From NCBI GenBank assembly GCA_014607495.2, contig CP053154.1, forward strand, positions 7,998,001 to 8,062,000: 64,000 bases of DNA. Direction: 5' to 3'. Each line of letters starts with the position of its first letter. Position 1 is the first letter of the stretch. Below are positions 22,735 to 35,059 of the stretch, one piece after another. The notes beneath the pieces are model-generated. The model saw only the letters and a program-made list of their open reading frames with translations, was not told the DNA's origin and ran no database searches. Position numbers and translations under genes: made by a program. Origin of the DNA: Carposina sasakii. Lineage: Eukaryota; Arthropoda; Insecta; Lepidoptera; Carposinidae.

Positions 22735-22985
22735 TATTTATATTTATTCATACACTTCACAACACATTAACTTAGTCCCACATTAAGATCCATAAGGTCT
22801 TGTGTCGTGGGTACTAAGCAACGGTATATAAATACATAGATAAGTATATAAACATCCATGACTCGGAAACAAACATCAATATTCATCATATCAATGTTTG
22901 CACCTACCGGGATTCGAACTCAGGACCTATGGCGCTGCAGGCAGGGCCACTACCTACTACATCAATCGGCCGTATACCGGGAGAG
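22735..22985 (-). mobile_element. tRNA-derived SINE of a common lepidopteran type
   Basis: On the minus strand there is a B-box-like GAGTTCGAATCCCGGTAGGT. It is followed by a body with 'ccgagtcatggatgtttata', 'tatctatgtatttatata' and 'acccacgacacaagacctta', ending 'ttaatgtgttgtgaagtgta'. This body is typical of SINEs abundant in butterflies (Metulj-like by recollection). Assignment to a named family needs a library search. Confidence 0.65.
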
Positions 22986-23131
22986 TGCCCAGAATGTTGG
23001 CAGTATTTATTATTATGAACTATTATTCCATTGTATCTATAAAATTTTAATGACCTACGTTAATATTTATAATTAATAAGAAAAAATATACAACTGCCAA
23101 AAAATGTCTCTGGTAAATAGGTAATTTTTTT

Positions 23132-23535
23132 TTTAATTTATCCCGAAGGAAAGGCAAGGGGAACTAAGCCCATACAGCCTAATCATTGTCTAGTAAAATG
23201 ATTTCTGAATTTATGATGGATGATAATGATGATGATGAATGGAAACGTCGGGAAAATCCTCAAGAACAAGTGTAAAGTTAGTCAAAATGAAAAATTATTG
23301 CAGAAACAACTTACATGCGCCCATGAAGAGATCGTAATCCGGTTAAAGTTTTACTCGGCTTACCTGCGTATAAAACCATGCACACGCACTAGACTCACAT
23401 AACAAGTAATCAAAATATAACTTATCTACCAGAAAACATCACTTTACGGACACATGCAAGCCATTTACAAACAATTTTTGATTTTCACAAGAAAATTACA
23501 CCCGCTCCCTTCCAGCTTTTCCCGCCGAATCCTGA
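23132..23535 (+). repeat. 400-bp repeat, copy 4 (cluster B)
   Basis: Same unit as at 17465: starts 'ttatcccgaaggaaaggcaa' and ends 'cttttcccgccgaatcc'. It shares with copy 5 the diagnostic change 'cagcctaatcattgtctagt', absent from cluster A, so copies 4 and 5 derive from one another. Confidence 0.8.
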
Positions 23536-23600
23536 CAGCTCATAATGACATTTTGCTGTGGAAATAGTGGGAGCTTCAAATAATTTTTTAATTTTTTATT

Positions 23601-23995
23601 TAGTTTATCCCGAAGGAAAGGCAAGGGGAACTAAGCCCATACAGCCTAATCATTGTCTAGTAAAATGATTTCTGAATTTATGATGCATGATAATGATGAT
23701 GATGAAACATCGGGAAAATCCTCAAGGACAAGTGTAAAGTTAGTCAAAATGGAAAATTATTGCAGAAACAACTTACATGCGCCCATGAAGAAATCGTAAT
23801 CCAGCTAAAGTTTTACTCGGCTTACCTGCATATAAAACCATGCACACGCACTAGATTCACATCACGAGTAATCAAAATATAACTTATCTACCAGAAAACA
23901 TCACTTTTCGGACACATGCAAGCCATTTACAAATAATTTTTCATTTTCACAAGAAAATTACACCTGCACCCTTCCAGCTTTTCCCGCCGAATCCC
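23601..23995 (+). repeat. 400-bp repeat, copy 5 (cluster B)
   Basis: Same unit and orientation as copy 4, separated from it by about 65 bp. Carries the cluster B marker 'cctaatcattgtctagtaaa' and ends 'ttttcccgccgaatcccg'. Confidence 0.8.
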
Positions 23996-24298
23996 GCTTC
24001 AAATAACTATAAGCTATCTAAGTGACATTTAATTTTGACAGATTAGTCGAAGCTGCATAGGGTGATAATTTTTTATAAGCAAAATCAAGTCTTATGGTAA
24101 TTGCATAAGGTTTAATTGAAATATTTAGCTTATAACAGTTATTACGTTTTATATATAGATTCTTTGGTGCCAATTTTTTCGATGAATTTAATATGTGACC
24201 CTGCGTCTACCTATAATCACGTCACTGCATACGATAGATATCCATTCCGTCAAGCAGAGATAGAATGCGCGACTCTCCTTTGTCTATCGGCTAATTTC

Positions 24299-24422
24299 AA
24301 TACGAAAGATCAAAAAGAATCTCAGATTTATTTATTCGTAATTTGAAATTTTGTATGAAAACAATTGACGATTAAATCTTAGATATGCAAAAAATCTCTC
24401 AAGATCAGTTATAGAAATTGGC
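24299..24422. mobile_element. Palindromic MITE, GCCAATTTCAATA family
   Basis: Begins GGCTAATTTCAATACGAAAG and ends 'agttatagaaattggc', with paired inner blocks 'atctcagattta' and 'taaatcttagat'. The ends match those of the element at 56173-56285. Confidence 0.6.
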
Positions 24423-24500
24423 TGTATGTCTATTTAACACGATAATTATCTCAACATGGAGTCAGTCATCATGAGTCAGTCCTATCCGCCCTGTCTGTTT

Positions 24501-24649
24501 TCAGAGTTCGTGATAACTCCCCTGAAATTTTATAAGAGCCTTGATATTGATCTAGCGATTTTAATTTATCATCCCATTACTATACTGCATGTTTTTACTC
24601 CTCTTTACCTACTCTTATAAAATTACAGGGGAGTTATCATGAACTCTGA
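24501..24649. mobile_element. Palindromic MITE with about 38-bp inverted ends
   Basis: The left arm TCAGAGTTCGTGATAACTCC continues 'cctgaaattttataagag'. The right arm, in reverse, reads TCAGAGTTCATGATAACTCC then 'cctgtaattttataagag'. Only about three mismatches in 38 bp, so a relatively young insertion. Confidence 0.78.
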
Positions 24650-25279
24650 AAGGGTAGATTTTGTCGGGAGGTCGCGAGATATCGTTCTGCACTGTGGAAG
24701 GAGTTTATGTCAAACCCCTTAGTTTAATGAGGTGAGGTACGTTGTTAGCAAGTGGGTCAAAAATAAAATTCATTTTCCGATATTTATGTATTTATAGCAA
24801 TACTTATATGTATGTACAAGTAAATCTTCTCAAAAGCGCGTCAATTTGTAAAAAAATGTACAAAGTAATTATATGCTGCTCTGTGGGAGTGAAAAAAAAT
24901 GTATGATATTACAGCTGCTTCTCTTTCCGGGCATACCTACTTGTTGTTTTGTAGGCGATAGGCTGACCACCTGTCACTACTAACCGAACGTGTACACCTC
25001 AACTATACCCTCAAAATTGGTCAGAAGTGGCACCCTGTGGTCCTATCGGCCCTTGGTGCTCTGCATAGATTTAGGATTTTTGCTCTGCCTACCCCTTAAG
25101 GGATAAAGGCGTGATTGATTATGTATGTATGTATGTATGTAATGGAGCTATGCAATCTTTCCATTTGTGCCTGGATTTGTCTTCGTACCCTAAACGGGGA
25201 GCCAGTCACCCTGTCTCGTAAATATCGTAGTATTGTGTTCATGCACCCCATTGTTACCTTGTGCTACCTACCAAGAAAG

Positions 25280-25522
25280 GCCCTCAAGACGAAGGGTGTG
25301 TAGGGGAAGGGCGCGGGGCCAGCCAGTCCGCTATCCGACGCAGCTTTGGGTTTGACATTAGACTGTGGGCCGCTCACCGTGCGTGTGCGCGCGCGCTTCT
25401 AGATCCCAATTTACGAATTATTACTACGATAACCAAAATTGTAAACAAATAGTTGCGTGAACTTACCAGTTTCGTGCTAGTTTCTACGAACCTGTGATTT
25501 ATTGCTTTTTCGAACTGTGGTT
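25280..25522 (+). promoter_or_regulatory. GC-rich leader and probable promoter of cyclin D
   Basis: A GC-rich segment (about 25290-25410, including a GCGTGTGCGCGCGCGC run) lies 110-230 bp upstream of the cyclin D start codon in otherwise AT-rich DNA. No TATA box is evident. The frame at 25261-25452 is not recognisable. Confidence 0.45.
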
Positions 25523-28500
25523 ATGGATTTATCTTGTGGGGAGAATATGGAGAATTCTGGCAACGGCAGCACCACCATGGTGGACATGTGTGTGGCGGGA
25601 CCAGACCGGGCTCTGGACGGCGACCCGAGGCTACTCCTCAACCTGCTGACCCTCGAGAGGTGCCACGCGCTGCATACGGACTACTTCCAGACCGTACAGA
25701 TAGACATACAGCCATTTATGAGAAAAGTCGTCACAACTTGGATGCTGGAAGTGAGTACCTGCACTTAAGTACACTTTTAAATAATTGGAACCTCTTTTAA
25801 ACAATATGAGGCTATACAAAGATATCTATACCTGTTAAATTGTATTTGCTATAAATAATGCAGAATGCAAATTATGATAGTTTGGGATAAAATCATCTAT
25901 GTTCAACTACCGTCAACAGCTGATTAAAAGTCATTGACTGAGGTTATTGACCTAGATCATTCGCCTTACATCCTTTAAATTATACTAGTCATGGCATATT
26001 AGTCCTGGACCTGACGTCTGGATCGAAAAATATATGTATAGTTCATTAAAGAGACCTACTTTCGTAGATTTACGTTTCAGGCGTGGGTACTTAAAACAAT
26101 TAATACCTATCGTACGTAGACGTAGCCATGAATTAAGCTTATCATTGTTTTGTTTTCTTAAATTTTTGACTTTATGTTTTATGTAAATGTAAATAGATTA
26201 CGTAAACAAAGTAGTTTGACTCATGCGCACCGGCAAAAACATTTGCGTAGCTTTTCTTGAGTACCTAGTAAAAAAAGTTACAACCTGTACCTACGTTACC
26301 TACTTCATCAACAATTTGTTAACCACATAGGTACCTACCTATTTACCTATCCAATTATGGTTGAGCTTTTAAATCTGAATATCTGCCTACATAGGTATAT
26401 TATTTTACTACCCTACCATAATGTTACTGCTATAAAGGTACCTATACTATTGTGTACTTATTTACTGATAGGTAGATAAGTATGTACTTCATTTTTAATC
26501 CAAGCATTTTAATCTTCGAAAGCATGAAATTGATGAGGCCTCACTTTTAAGTTACCTTGAAGTACAAAGCCTGCATTAATATCTACGAGCCCTTACAAGC
26601 GTTCACCAACAGAAACCTTTTTTGTGGGACTTTTTCCTCCGAGCTTAACCCTTCAATGCACACGGGAATCTGAAAGTCGTTGATTACCTTAGCTCAGTAC
26701 TTCTACTGGATTACTGACAATAAAGATCCACATCTAATGCTTTTATTTTTATTTGTATTGTTTGGGGAAATACTTACTTTACGTTACGCCTTCGTGTGAT
26801 GATGGCAGTTAAGGTTTACGATGTTGTTGTACTCCCCGAGTTCATTAATATAAACTTGAACTCATTATGGCATTGCTATCCTTCCAGTTACGGGTAAGCC
26901 TAAAGTAGGGATTTCCAGGATTTCCACCACGATAGGCACCTACTACTCTAAAGTTCGGGAGATAGGTCATATCTTTAAATACAAATGGGTATTTCTAATT
27001 AGAGCAGTTAGGTACTCTAGTTTGTCACAGTGTATTTTAAATGTTACAGGGGGCTTAATCATTTTATGAGCATCATCGAAGTTCGTAAACTTACCTATCG
27101 CTAAATTTCCTCAATAGTGGTTAGACTTCATCACGTCATTTGACGAAATCGCTAAATGAAGGCATCCTTTTGGAGAAATTTGCCTCGATAACTTTGCGAA
27201 GTTGTTTCGCGCTTGTAAATGATTAGTATCTAGTAGATATTGAAGTGGAAGTCCGCGACTCCATCCGCGTGATGTAGTTTTTGTGTGAAAGCCGGACAGA
27301 CAGAGTCTGTCTGACAGACAGACAGAGTTATTTTCGCATCTATAATATTAAGGATAAGTAAGCAAAATGTATGAGATATCTTTTGCAAATTTAAATAAGA
27401 AGTCAATCATCCCCAGGTATGCGAGGAGCAACAATGTGAGGAGCAAGTATTCCCATTAGCGGTCAGCTACATGGACCGCTTCTTGGCGCAGCGAGCCATC
27501 AGCCGGCAGCAGCTTCAGTTGCTGGCGGTAACGGCCTTGCTACTCGCCTCCAAGTTCCGTCAGTGTCATCCGATCTCCGTCGACCTGTTGTGCGCTTATA
27601 CCGACAACTCTGTGCAGCCTTTTGAAGTCAGGGTAAGTACTAAATCCTCTCACTAACTGACCGAGATCATATAAGACAAACCTAGCTACGTCTTCTATAA
27701 GTAGATATATAAATAATCCATGATAAAAGCTAATTTCCGGAAGTATTTTTCCAATTGAACACCCAGAAAAGCAGTCGCATTTTTATAACGTAATCTACTT
27801 GCTAATTAAATATTAACATGCGCCTCACAAGATCGTAGATTGTATTTCTAGATAAAATAATAAACAAAATCAGATCTAATTTGGAACGTCCTCAAAGAAG
27901 CCGCCGATTAAAAGGTCAAGTGGTTCCGACGCAGCCATACACCTTACATCCTGCAGCGACCGCAACTTGCTATGCATTATTGTGATTCCACTTCAAACAA
28001 GTCGATTAGCCGAGTCAAATGTCACTCCTTTACCCCACACTGGCCCGTTTCCTCAAAGGCTCTCAGTTTCCGGCAATTAACTTTTCCTTAGACATGTTCT
28101 AGAGGGCGATCAGGGCACTTTGTCGCCCTCAGTGGGTAAGCCACAGTCTGTGACGAAATAAGACGCTGAATAGTTACTTAAAGCATGTGCTTACTTCCGA
28201 CGGAAATGTGGGGAGTGGACATTACTGATTCTAAGATAAGACGTAGGTACCTACGACACTCGAGAGGTACCTACTTAATTTAATTACTGAGTATCATTGA
28301 TCACTTCCTATAGTAAGTTATTGTTGGTAAAGTATCATTAGATAAAAATCACCAATGATCATTCAATCAAACTCAAATATAAGGATATGGATTTTAACAA
28401 CAAACATGACATTTTAACTTATGAAACGACCATTGGCACCTAAAGAGTTATTTAGGTCCACAAAATTCCCACACCGTGTTAAATGACAAAATTTCAAATG

Positions 28501-31500
28501 GTCACACATAATCGTATTGTGGTGTGGGCAGGTGCGATTCGAGCAATAATTGCTATCATGCATGAGTTTGACTTCTGTCGCCTTGCTTCACACGCCAACA
28601 CACAGAGGGTATATTGTCAGGTGACAATATTTCCGCTGTGGGCTTAGATGAATGTGGGTGTTGAATTGTTGAATCCATCGCCCATTCTATTCCAGTAGTA
28701 TAGAAAAATTACGTTATCCTTCTTTATGAAGTTCCCACAAGATGTTCTAGTTTCGGCTCCGTTTCGTTCACTTTTCACTCGATACCGTGAGAAAAGTTTT
28801 CGTTATTATTCCAAGTTACCGTATGGCATAACATACTTCCTTGCAATTAATTCGTGTGATGATTCCGATAGGCCTCTTTACGCATACGAAATGAAGTCAT
28901 ATGGTGTGGGGTTCTATTCGAGTTTCCCATGGCTGTTCACCTTGACGTGCCTTGTCTTGTAACTCACATTTCATGCACGAAACCATTAGACTTTGTTGAT
29001 CAGTATTAATATCCCTTACTCTTCAAAGTTAGTTATTAAGGATAAATAAGACGAGTAGTCAGTTGTAAACATGATTATGGCCATTAAAACCTATTGTTTA
29101 TCCAAACTGAATATAATGAACATCGCTTATCGGGGTTCCGAATAGGTTTGTTGAACTTTCGGGACCGGTTTAGTCGATGATATGTCATATCTTTGTACTT
29201 AATACTATAATGACTTAGTATTTTAGCCTAATTTAAGTAGCTTTATCTTTTACTTTTGACGTTATTAGAGGTCAACTCTCATAGAGATTGTATGTTGAGT
29301 GTTGTAGTTTTACACATATTGTTCTGGTTTATTTCCGTGGTATCACTTGACTGACATCACGCTTAAGTAAATATTTGGGTAACTTTATGTGCTTCCACGT
29401 TCGAAGCATTTTCTTAATTAGCTGGCTCCCTTATTATTATATTGTAACTCCCCCATGCAAAAAATTTACACCTTTCGAATTTCACCCCCTGTATTTCTTA
29501 CATTTCTATTTTCATTTGTGATTTGCTACTTTTTTGCGGTTTCCGCCAGATCCTTGGACTATGACGGTTACGTTTGAATTACTAAGAATACAAATTTGTC
29601 CCTTCTTCAATATTCCTTCCTAAATAAGTGCAGGATAATTGCATTGATTGCGAGTTCATTGAAAGCTGCAAGATATTCACACGGGGTGAGTAGCCCCTTT
29701 AAAGAGCCTCGTCCCGTTCGGTAAAAGTTTCAATGCAACTACGGTTAACGCGACTTTAGTGTATTTAACAGTTATTTACTTATTAAATTAAAGTTATTAA
29801 CTGATAAATATTGTGATATTTGAGAACGCCAATTGATAAATTATTAAATACAGTAATTGCATTTCATCGAAAGCTTGTGGTTTTATTCCGGAAAAATAAA
29901 AATAAGGATAAAGCTAATAATTGACAAAAGGTTCAAAGAAAAAAATGTATCGTATTGTTTCGACAAGACAAGATGAAAGAAAATACATTTGAGAGAGCTC
30001 ATAATTCATAACAGTTCATGATTATGTATAAGGTATAGTAAAAAGTGAATGTAACGTTAACATTATCTTTGTAGCAATGGGAAGTGATGCTGCTGCAGCG
30101 ACTAAATTGGCAGCTGTCGATCGCGACGGCCTTCGACTTCATCGAGCCATTCCTGGCGCGAGTGCCCTGGGGCCGGACCAACCCGCTGGTGCGGACTCAC
30201 GCCCTCACCCTGACCTCAGTCTGCTACACTGGTAAGCAACATTAAAATTCTATACAAGCTCAAATGCCTACTCAACCAAATAAATCGTCTGCGAAACTAT
30301 GTAATATGCGGGTCGGACTGACTTCCTACTCAGTCTGCTTTAATTACCGATAAGCGCGAGTAAGCGTCAATTAAATTTTCTCGCTCATTGGTTTAATAAT
30401 GGCTGCCTAAATTTTGAACATTGTGTTTTTAATGCCTCCCTTTGTTTGTGCATTCGATCGGAGTGCATGTGGCTGTGATGTGTAGGTATTTGCCAGGGTG
30501 GTGGACGCCACGTGCGTGCGTGTATCGGAACGCGCACATGCCGCAGTGATAGCGGAACACCTTGCGCCTGCGGACCCCTCTATACTGACCCCACGCGCCA
30601 CGCAGTCCATATTACTGTTCTAAGTACCAAAGTTCATTTAGATTTATTCCTGATAGCAGATAAACTAAGATAAGAGACATGCCTCACATGCCTGAAAATA
30701 TAAATATTTTTTTCGTGATTTACAAAAACATAGTACCTAATAAATGTAATAACTGTTTATTTAAGTATATCTATTTTAGTGTCTTATATTTCTTATATAA
30801 ATATGAAGGCTAAAATCTCAATTGAAAACGAGCTAAATTGAAGCTGTACATAGCGCCAAAAATTACGAAGGTAGGTAATAAACAGCTTTCAGTGCAGAAT
30901 TACCTAAGTATTACAATACGTAACAGATAAATCCTATATTACTGCAAATTTTATGTATAACCTGCCCCATTAACATACGAGTGTGTAGGTAATATGTTTG
31001 CAATTAGGTTTGATAAGTGATATGTAGCTAATGCTTTAGAGGCGTCCTACCTAATGCCCTTTACACACGGAGTTAGCCATGAGTTAGCACCTTGCCCGAC
31101 CACGCCATGTAATTGCCAGTGACCAACAGTAACCCCTATTGGCGATGCCAGGGTTGGTGGTGACCACTGACCATGAACATATAAAAATATTCTCGTTGAC
31201 TACCTGACAGGTTAATAGCAGGGCATGTTTTGTCTATCATACGTAGGTTTCACTTTTAATTGCGGATAAATCTATTCATATTATTAAAAAAAAAAAATTT
31301 ACTTACGTTAATAGTCAGTAATATATCAAATTACACATAAGAAAATCTATAGATAGGGCATCTAGTAACATAAGTACCTACTTAGTTAACATGAAAACAA
31401 AAGTGTATCTCTATCTATTTCCACAGTGTAAATAGTAAAGCTTTTAATACTTAACCCCATATGCCCCTATAGTCCACGATATCCTGATAAGAATTATTTA

Positions 31501-34500
31501 TAGCTGTCAGTTGGCTACCCTTATTAGGTTGGTCCATGGCTGCATCTACAAATATCTCAATGTTATAGTTTTTTGTCAACTCTAAACGAACGATACCGTC
31601 ATCAGGCGATACTAATGTTATATTGAGGTAGACATTTGACCAAATCCATATTACAGTTACGAGGAAGGTCATCGTTGATAAATAAAGTTTGAGATATTAA
31701 TCTGTTTATTTTTTAAATAGGTGTCCTTTACATGAAGGGATTTCCGGGCACTACACTTTAAATCAAGCAGCGTCTATTACATCTAATATAGAATCATTAT
31801 AAGATTTACTACAGAAAGTATTTTCCAAGGACGGTCTGGCCTTGCCAACGTTTCATGAAGCCATAAAGGCAAATGCTAAAAAAATATTAACCCAAGAGCA
31901 ACTTTTTGTTGCATATTCAACGTCATGTCAACCATAATAGTGTAGCTGCAGATTGGGTAAATGAACTTGATGTCAACATTACCTACATACGTTATAAAGG
32001 AAAGGATACACGATGTTATCCTGTCGATGTCATAAGGAATATTTAAATAAACGTATGGTGTCAAGTTTAGTGAAAGGTTGCCGGAAGTAGCCTAATAGTC
32101 GGTAACCGATCGGCCACGAGGTGTGAAAGGGTAATAGCATTACTTGACCCTAAACTTCCTTCGTCTTAACACAAAAGAAATTCTAAGATCTAACCCAAAT
32201 AAAGGGTTAAATGACCCATTTTAGTCTGTAATTACAACACCGTTTTAATTATGGTATTATTTGCAAGGGGTTTTGTGTTTCTTTTTCATGCCAATTTCAT
32301 AGGCGGTAGCTAGGACGGTAGGTATCCATTTATCAATATGGAACAAAGTCCTGATTCTAAAAGCAAATGGGCGGTTTAGATAAATTATTTAGAAATCAAT
32401 TTTTTAGTTCTAGTCACAAGTAGGGTAAATTCAAGTTACACGACTCATTTGAGGTGTACGAATTGGGTCTCCGAACCAAAAATACGTGAACCAGATTGCG
32501 TACAATACGCCCAAGTTAATATAAATCAGTAACGGTGTCACGGCCGCGAGTTACCTCGCCGACAGGGCGCACCGACAGCTGACGACAATGCCGAAGACGT
32601 CGTCGCATTGTGCGCTCCCTCCTCGCGACAACCACAAAGGCCCGTCTCGACGCGCACCTGGCGGCCGAGCCGTACCCTATCTCACAAGCCAACTCTTCCT
32701 AAATCAAAAAGAAATCTCAGCTCAAAAACTTACGCGTTTCCGCTTCACCCGCCCATCTAAGCCGCACTGAGGATGCTTCCGTTGTCTTTTTGTGCAATTC
32801 CAAGTCGTGCGGATATGGGAGTGACGATTGTATTTTTATCGTCGTTAGGCTTTGTTGTGAATGCATAAAATTGGGATGTAAAATTATTAAATTTTATATT
32901 CATAACAATATTGGCCTAAGTTTACAACCACTAAAAGTTAAAGGGCAATGCAAATAGTCGTAAAATTAAAAGCCCTTGAAAAATATTCGGTTTTTAAATA
33001 AGACATAAAATCAAAGGGGGCGTAAAAAGACAACCCGTTTCGCATGATCAAACAAAATCATTAAACTATTTGCAACCCTTGCAGTTTTGCATATATTTGT
33101 GTTTACTATAGGTATACAATTCGGGGCGAGACAGGTTTGACAACGGAACTTAACGGTCCTCGATGTCTGTTGGCTGAGCGTTGTTCATTACAATGCATTA
33201 CGATGGCAATTAGTAGGGTAAGGTAAGACGTAGGGTATCGAACGCGGGGGTGTCTTCAGTCGACCCTTTAACGCGTGTCTCAGCTCGCAGATGTCGCTCT
33301 GACCAACTGACAGGCAACCTGTCGCGCAACGGATCGCCCCGCTCTGCTGCTCGCGGTACTGATCGCTGATAACAAACTCGCGATCGTTTTGATTTCATAA
33401 TGCCCTAATATTACATATATCCCATTCGACCAAAACCGAAGCTTTTATAAACGTATCCAGCTCAACGTTACCCTTTTCACTCGGTTCCATTGACCTCAGT
33501 CGCACGAGTTGGCAAGCTTAAGCACGGCGTTAATTAAGGCGAAGGTAAACTTTTTCCGTATAAAATTATGACTCGCTCGCGTGTTGCGATACTGTTTTTT
33601 CCTTTGAGTTTATTTGAAGAAGCGCTAGAATTCTTATTATAAGCTAAGGGTGTAGGTGGGCACTGACCCTACGCTCTGGTAACGAGTAGGTAGCGAGCGG
33701 AAGGGTCGGGCCAGGTGCCATCACATCTGCCGTCTTGGCTTGCCCTTAGGTTACACCCAATGCGACTTATAAAGTTGTTTCGCTTCAATACCTTCACCGT
33801 TAGGAGTACTGAGGTTATTAAAGCAGCTCCAACGTGGTGGGTGAATAAAACATATTAAATAAATTAAATTTCAAATGTCTAGTTATGGTAAATGGTCGTT
33901 GAATTCTTTTTCATCACGACGGTTACTATAAATTATTCTTCACGTGCAAATTGGTAGATAAAAATAAAAGTAATAATTCTAAGCGTTATCGATTAGGGGC
34001 CCCGAATCCTGATCGATAAATCCTATGAATAAAATAATGGGTCCATTTCTTGGTTTCGCGAAAATTGCAGCTGCACTCTAAACTAGACGACTTAAGATGG
34101 AAATTACCATTATTCGTTCTCTATTGTCCTCAAGCAAGCACAAAGATGCAGGGGACTACACAAATCGGGCAGCTGTGCGACTCCTTCCTTATTTTTGGGA
34201 ACAACAATAGGCGAACGATATTGTGCAAAATGTAACGCGACGTTTTTTTTCGCGGACCCTTCCATTTGACTTGAAATAATCTTTATGTAAGCGTCCCAAG
34301 ATTTATGGACAGTTGCACAAACAAGGTTTCAATGATGCGTCGAATAAGTATATGAACTTGCGTGTTAGTCGCAACGAGTACTTACCTATCTCTCCATATA
34401 TCTACAAAGTATGGTCAATACATCGGGAGAGGATGCAAGGACGCTGAGATGCAAGGTGGCCGCACCACCTGTCCGCACAATTATCTCGGAACAGATGTGT

Positions 34501-35059
34501 CCTACCTGCGCCAGTCGTTCGGCGTGCTTAAAAAAAACTTATAAACAATAACTCGTTCCCGAGTGTTTTGAGTTTAAATACAAATGTTCAAAGATTTCGT
34601 AATTAATAATAATCATTTTTTCTGCAAAAAAACCTATAGTAATAGTAAATTAGTAGGTAATACAAAATCCAATATAAGATATCAATTAGAATCTAACTTA
34701 TTCTAGCTAATATTAATTAGTTAAGGTCAGGTATTTATGACAAAACCAATCTACATTCACAATGTTCGTCCACAGAAACGGAATTTCTATTGGTACCGCC
34801 ATCGCTGATTGCAGCAGCCTGCATAACAGCAGCTGCAAGGGGACTGCGAGTAAGGATGTCGGTCAACGAGATATGCACGTTGACGCGGACCCCAGCCGCT
34901 GCTGCAGAACTGGTGGCCAGGCACGTGGAGCGCGTGCTGGCCAGAGAGACCCAGCCCCAGGAGCCGCGCACACGAAACGTCCAGCCAGCCAAACAGACCT
35001 CGCCGGAACAGACGCAACTGCCGGACACACCCACAGATGTACAGGATGTACACTTCTAA
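25523..35059 (+). CDS. CycD: D-type cyclin, 4 exons, complete
   Basis: Regulatory partner of CDK4/6 that drives G1 entry by phosphorylating Rb. Exons 25523-25750, 27417-27632, 30075-30231 and 34776-35059, all GT-AG. The join is 882 coding nt, giving 294 aa. N-terminus MDLSCGE carries the LxCxE Rb-binding motif (L3, C5, E7). Cyclin-box blocks follow: IDIQPFMRKVVTTWMLEVCE (about residue 58), VFPLAVSYMDRFLAQRAISR, LLLASKFRQ, LCAYTDNSVQPFEVRQWEVM, then FIEPFLARVPW. The second cyclin fold begins near VPPSLIAAACITAAARGL. The C-terminal DTPTDVQDVHF keeps the Thr-Pro phosphodegron (T285-P286, equal to T286 of human cyclin D1) and the family's last residues. Start: the ATG at 25523 gives the conserved MxLxCxE N-terminus. 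Introns of 1.7, 2.4 and 4.5 kb hold several GC-rich patches. Poly(A) signal candidate AATAAA at 35721-35726. Confidence 0.96.
25751..27416 (+). other. Cyclin D intron 1
   Basis: No coding sequence seen. A fragment of the GTGGACGCCCGCG retroelement-tail family lies at about 27243-27355 ('gtccgcgactccatccgcgt', a CAGA run, 'ttcgcatctataatatta'). The remainder is AT-rich, with abundant GGTACCTA-type short words. Confidence 0.55.
27633..30074 (+). other. Cyclin D intron 2
   Basis: No coding sequence or clear repeat recognised. The 78-codon frame at 28726-28962 has no family resemblance. Intron borders are GTAAGT and TTTGTAG. Confidence 0.5.
30232..34775 (+). other. Cyclin D intron 3, with GC-rich patches
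   Basis: 4.5 kb. GC-rich patches at about 30470-30605, 32535-32690 and 33230-33370 contrast with the AT-rich background and could be regulatory. An inverted repeat TTATCGAT / ATCGATAA lies at 33986-34019. Minus-strand frames at 31451-31672 (with a hydrophobic start) and 31876-32064 are unrecognised. Confidence 0.5.

Larger units (their letters stand above)
21972..25522. other. Repeat-rich interval before the cyclin D gene
   Basis: Holds a SINE (22735-22985), two copies of the 400-bp repeat (23132-23535 and 23601-23995), two palindromic MITEs (24299-24422 and 24501-24649), a (GTAT)n run at about 25124-25142, and the GC-rich leader of cyclin D (about 25280-25420). The frame at 24116-24346 overlaps a MITE and matches nothing known. 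Confidence 0.6.

Noticed and set aside
25534..25800. Alternative plus frame over cyclin D exon 1
   Set aside because: Different frame of the same exon, with no family similarity; the 25523 frame gives LxCxE and the cyclin box.
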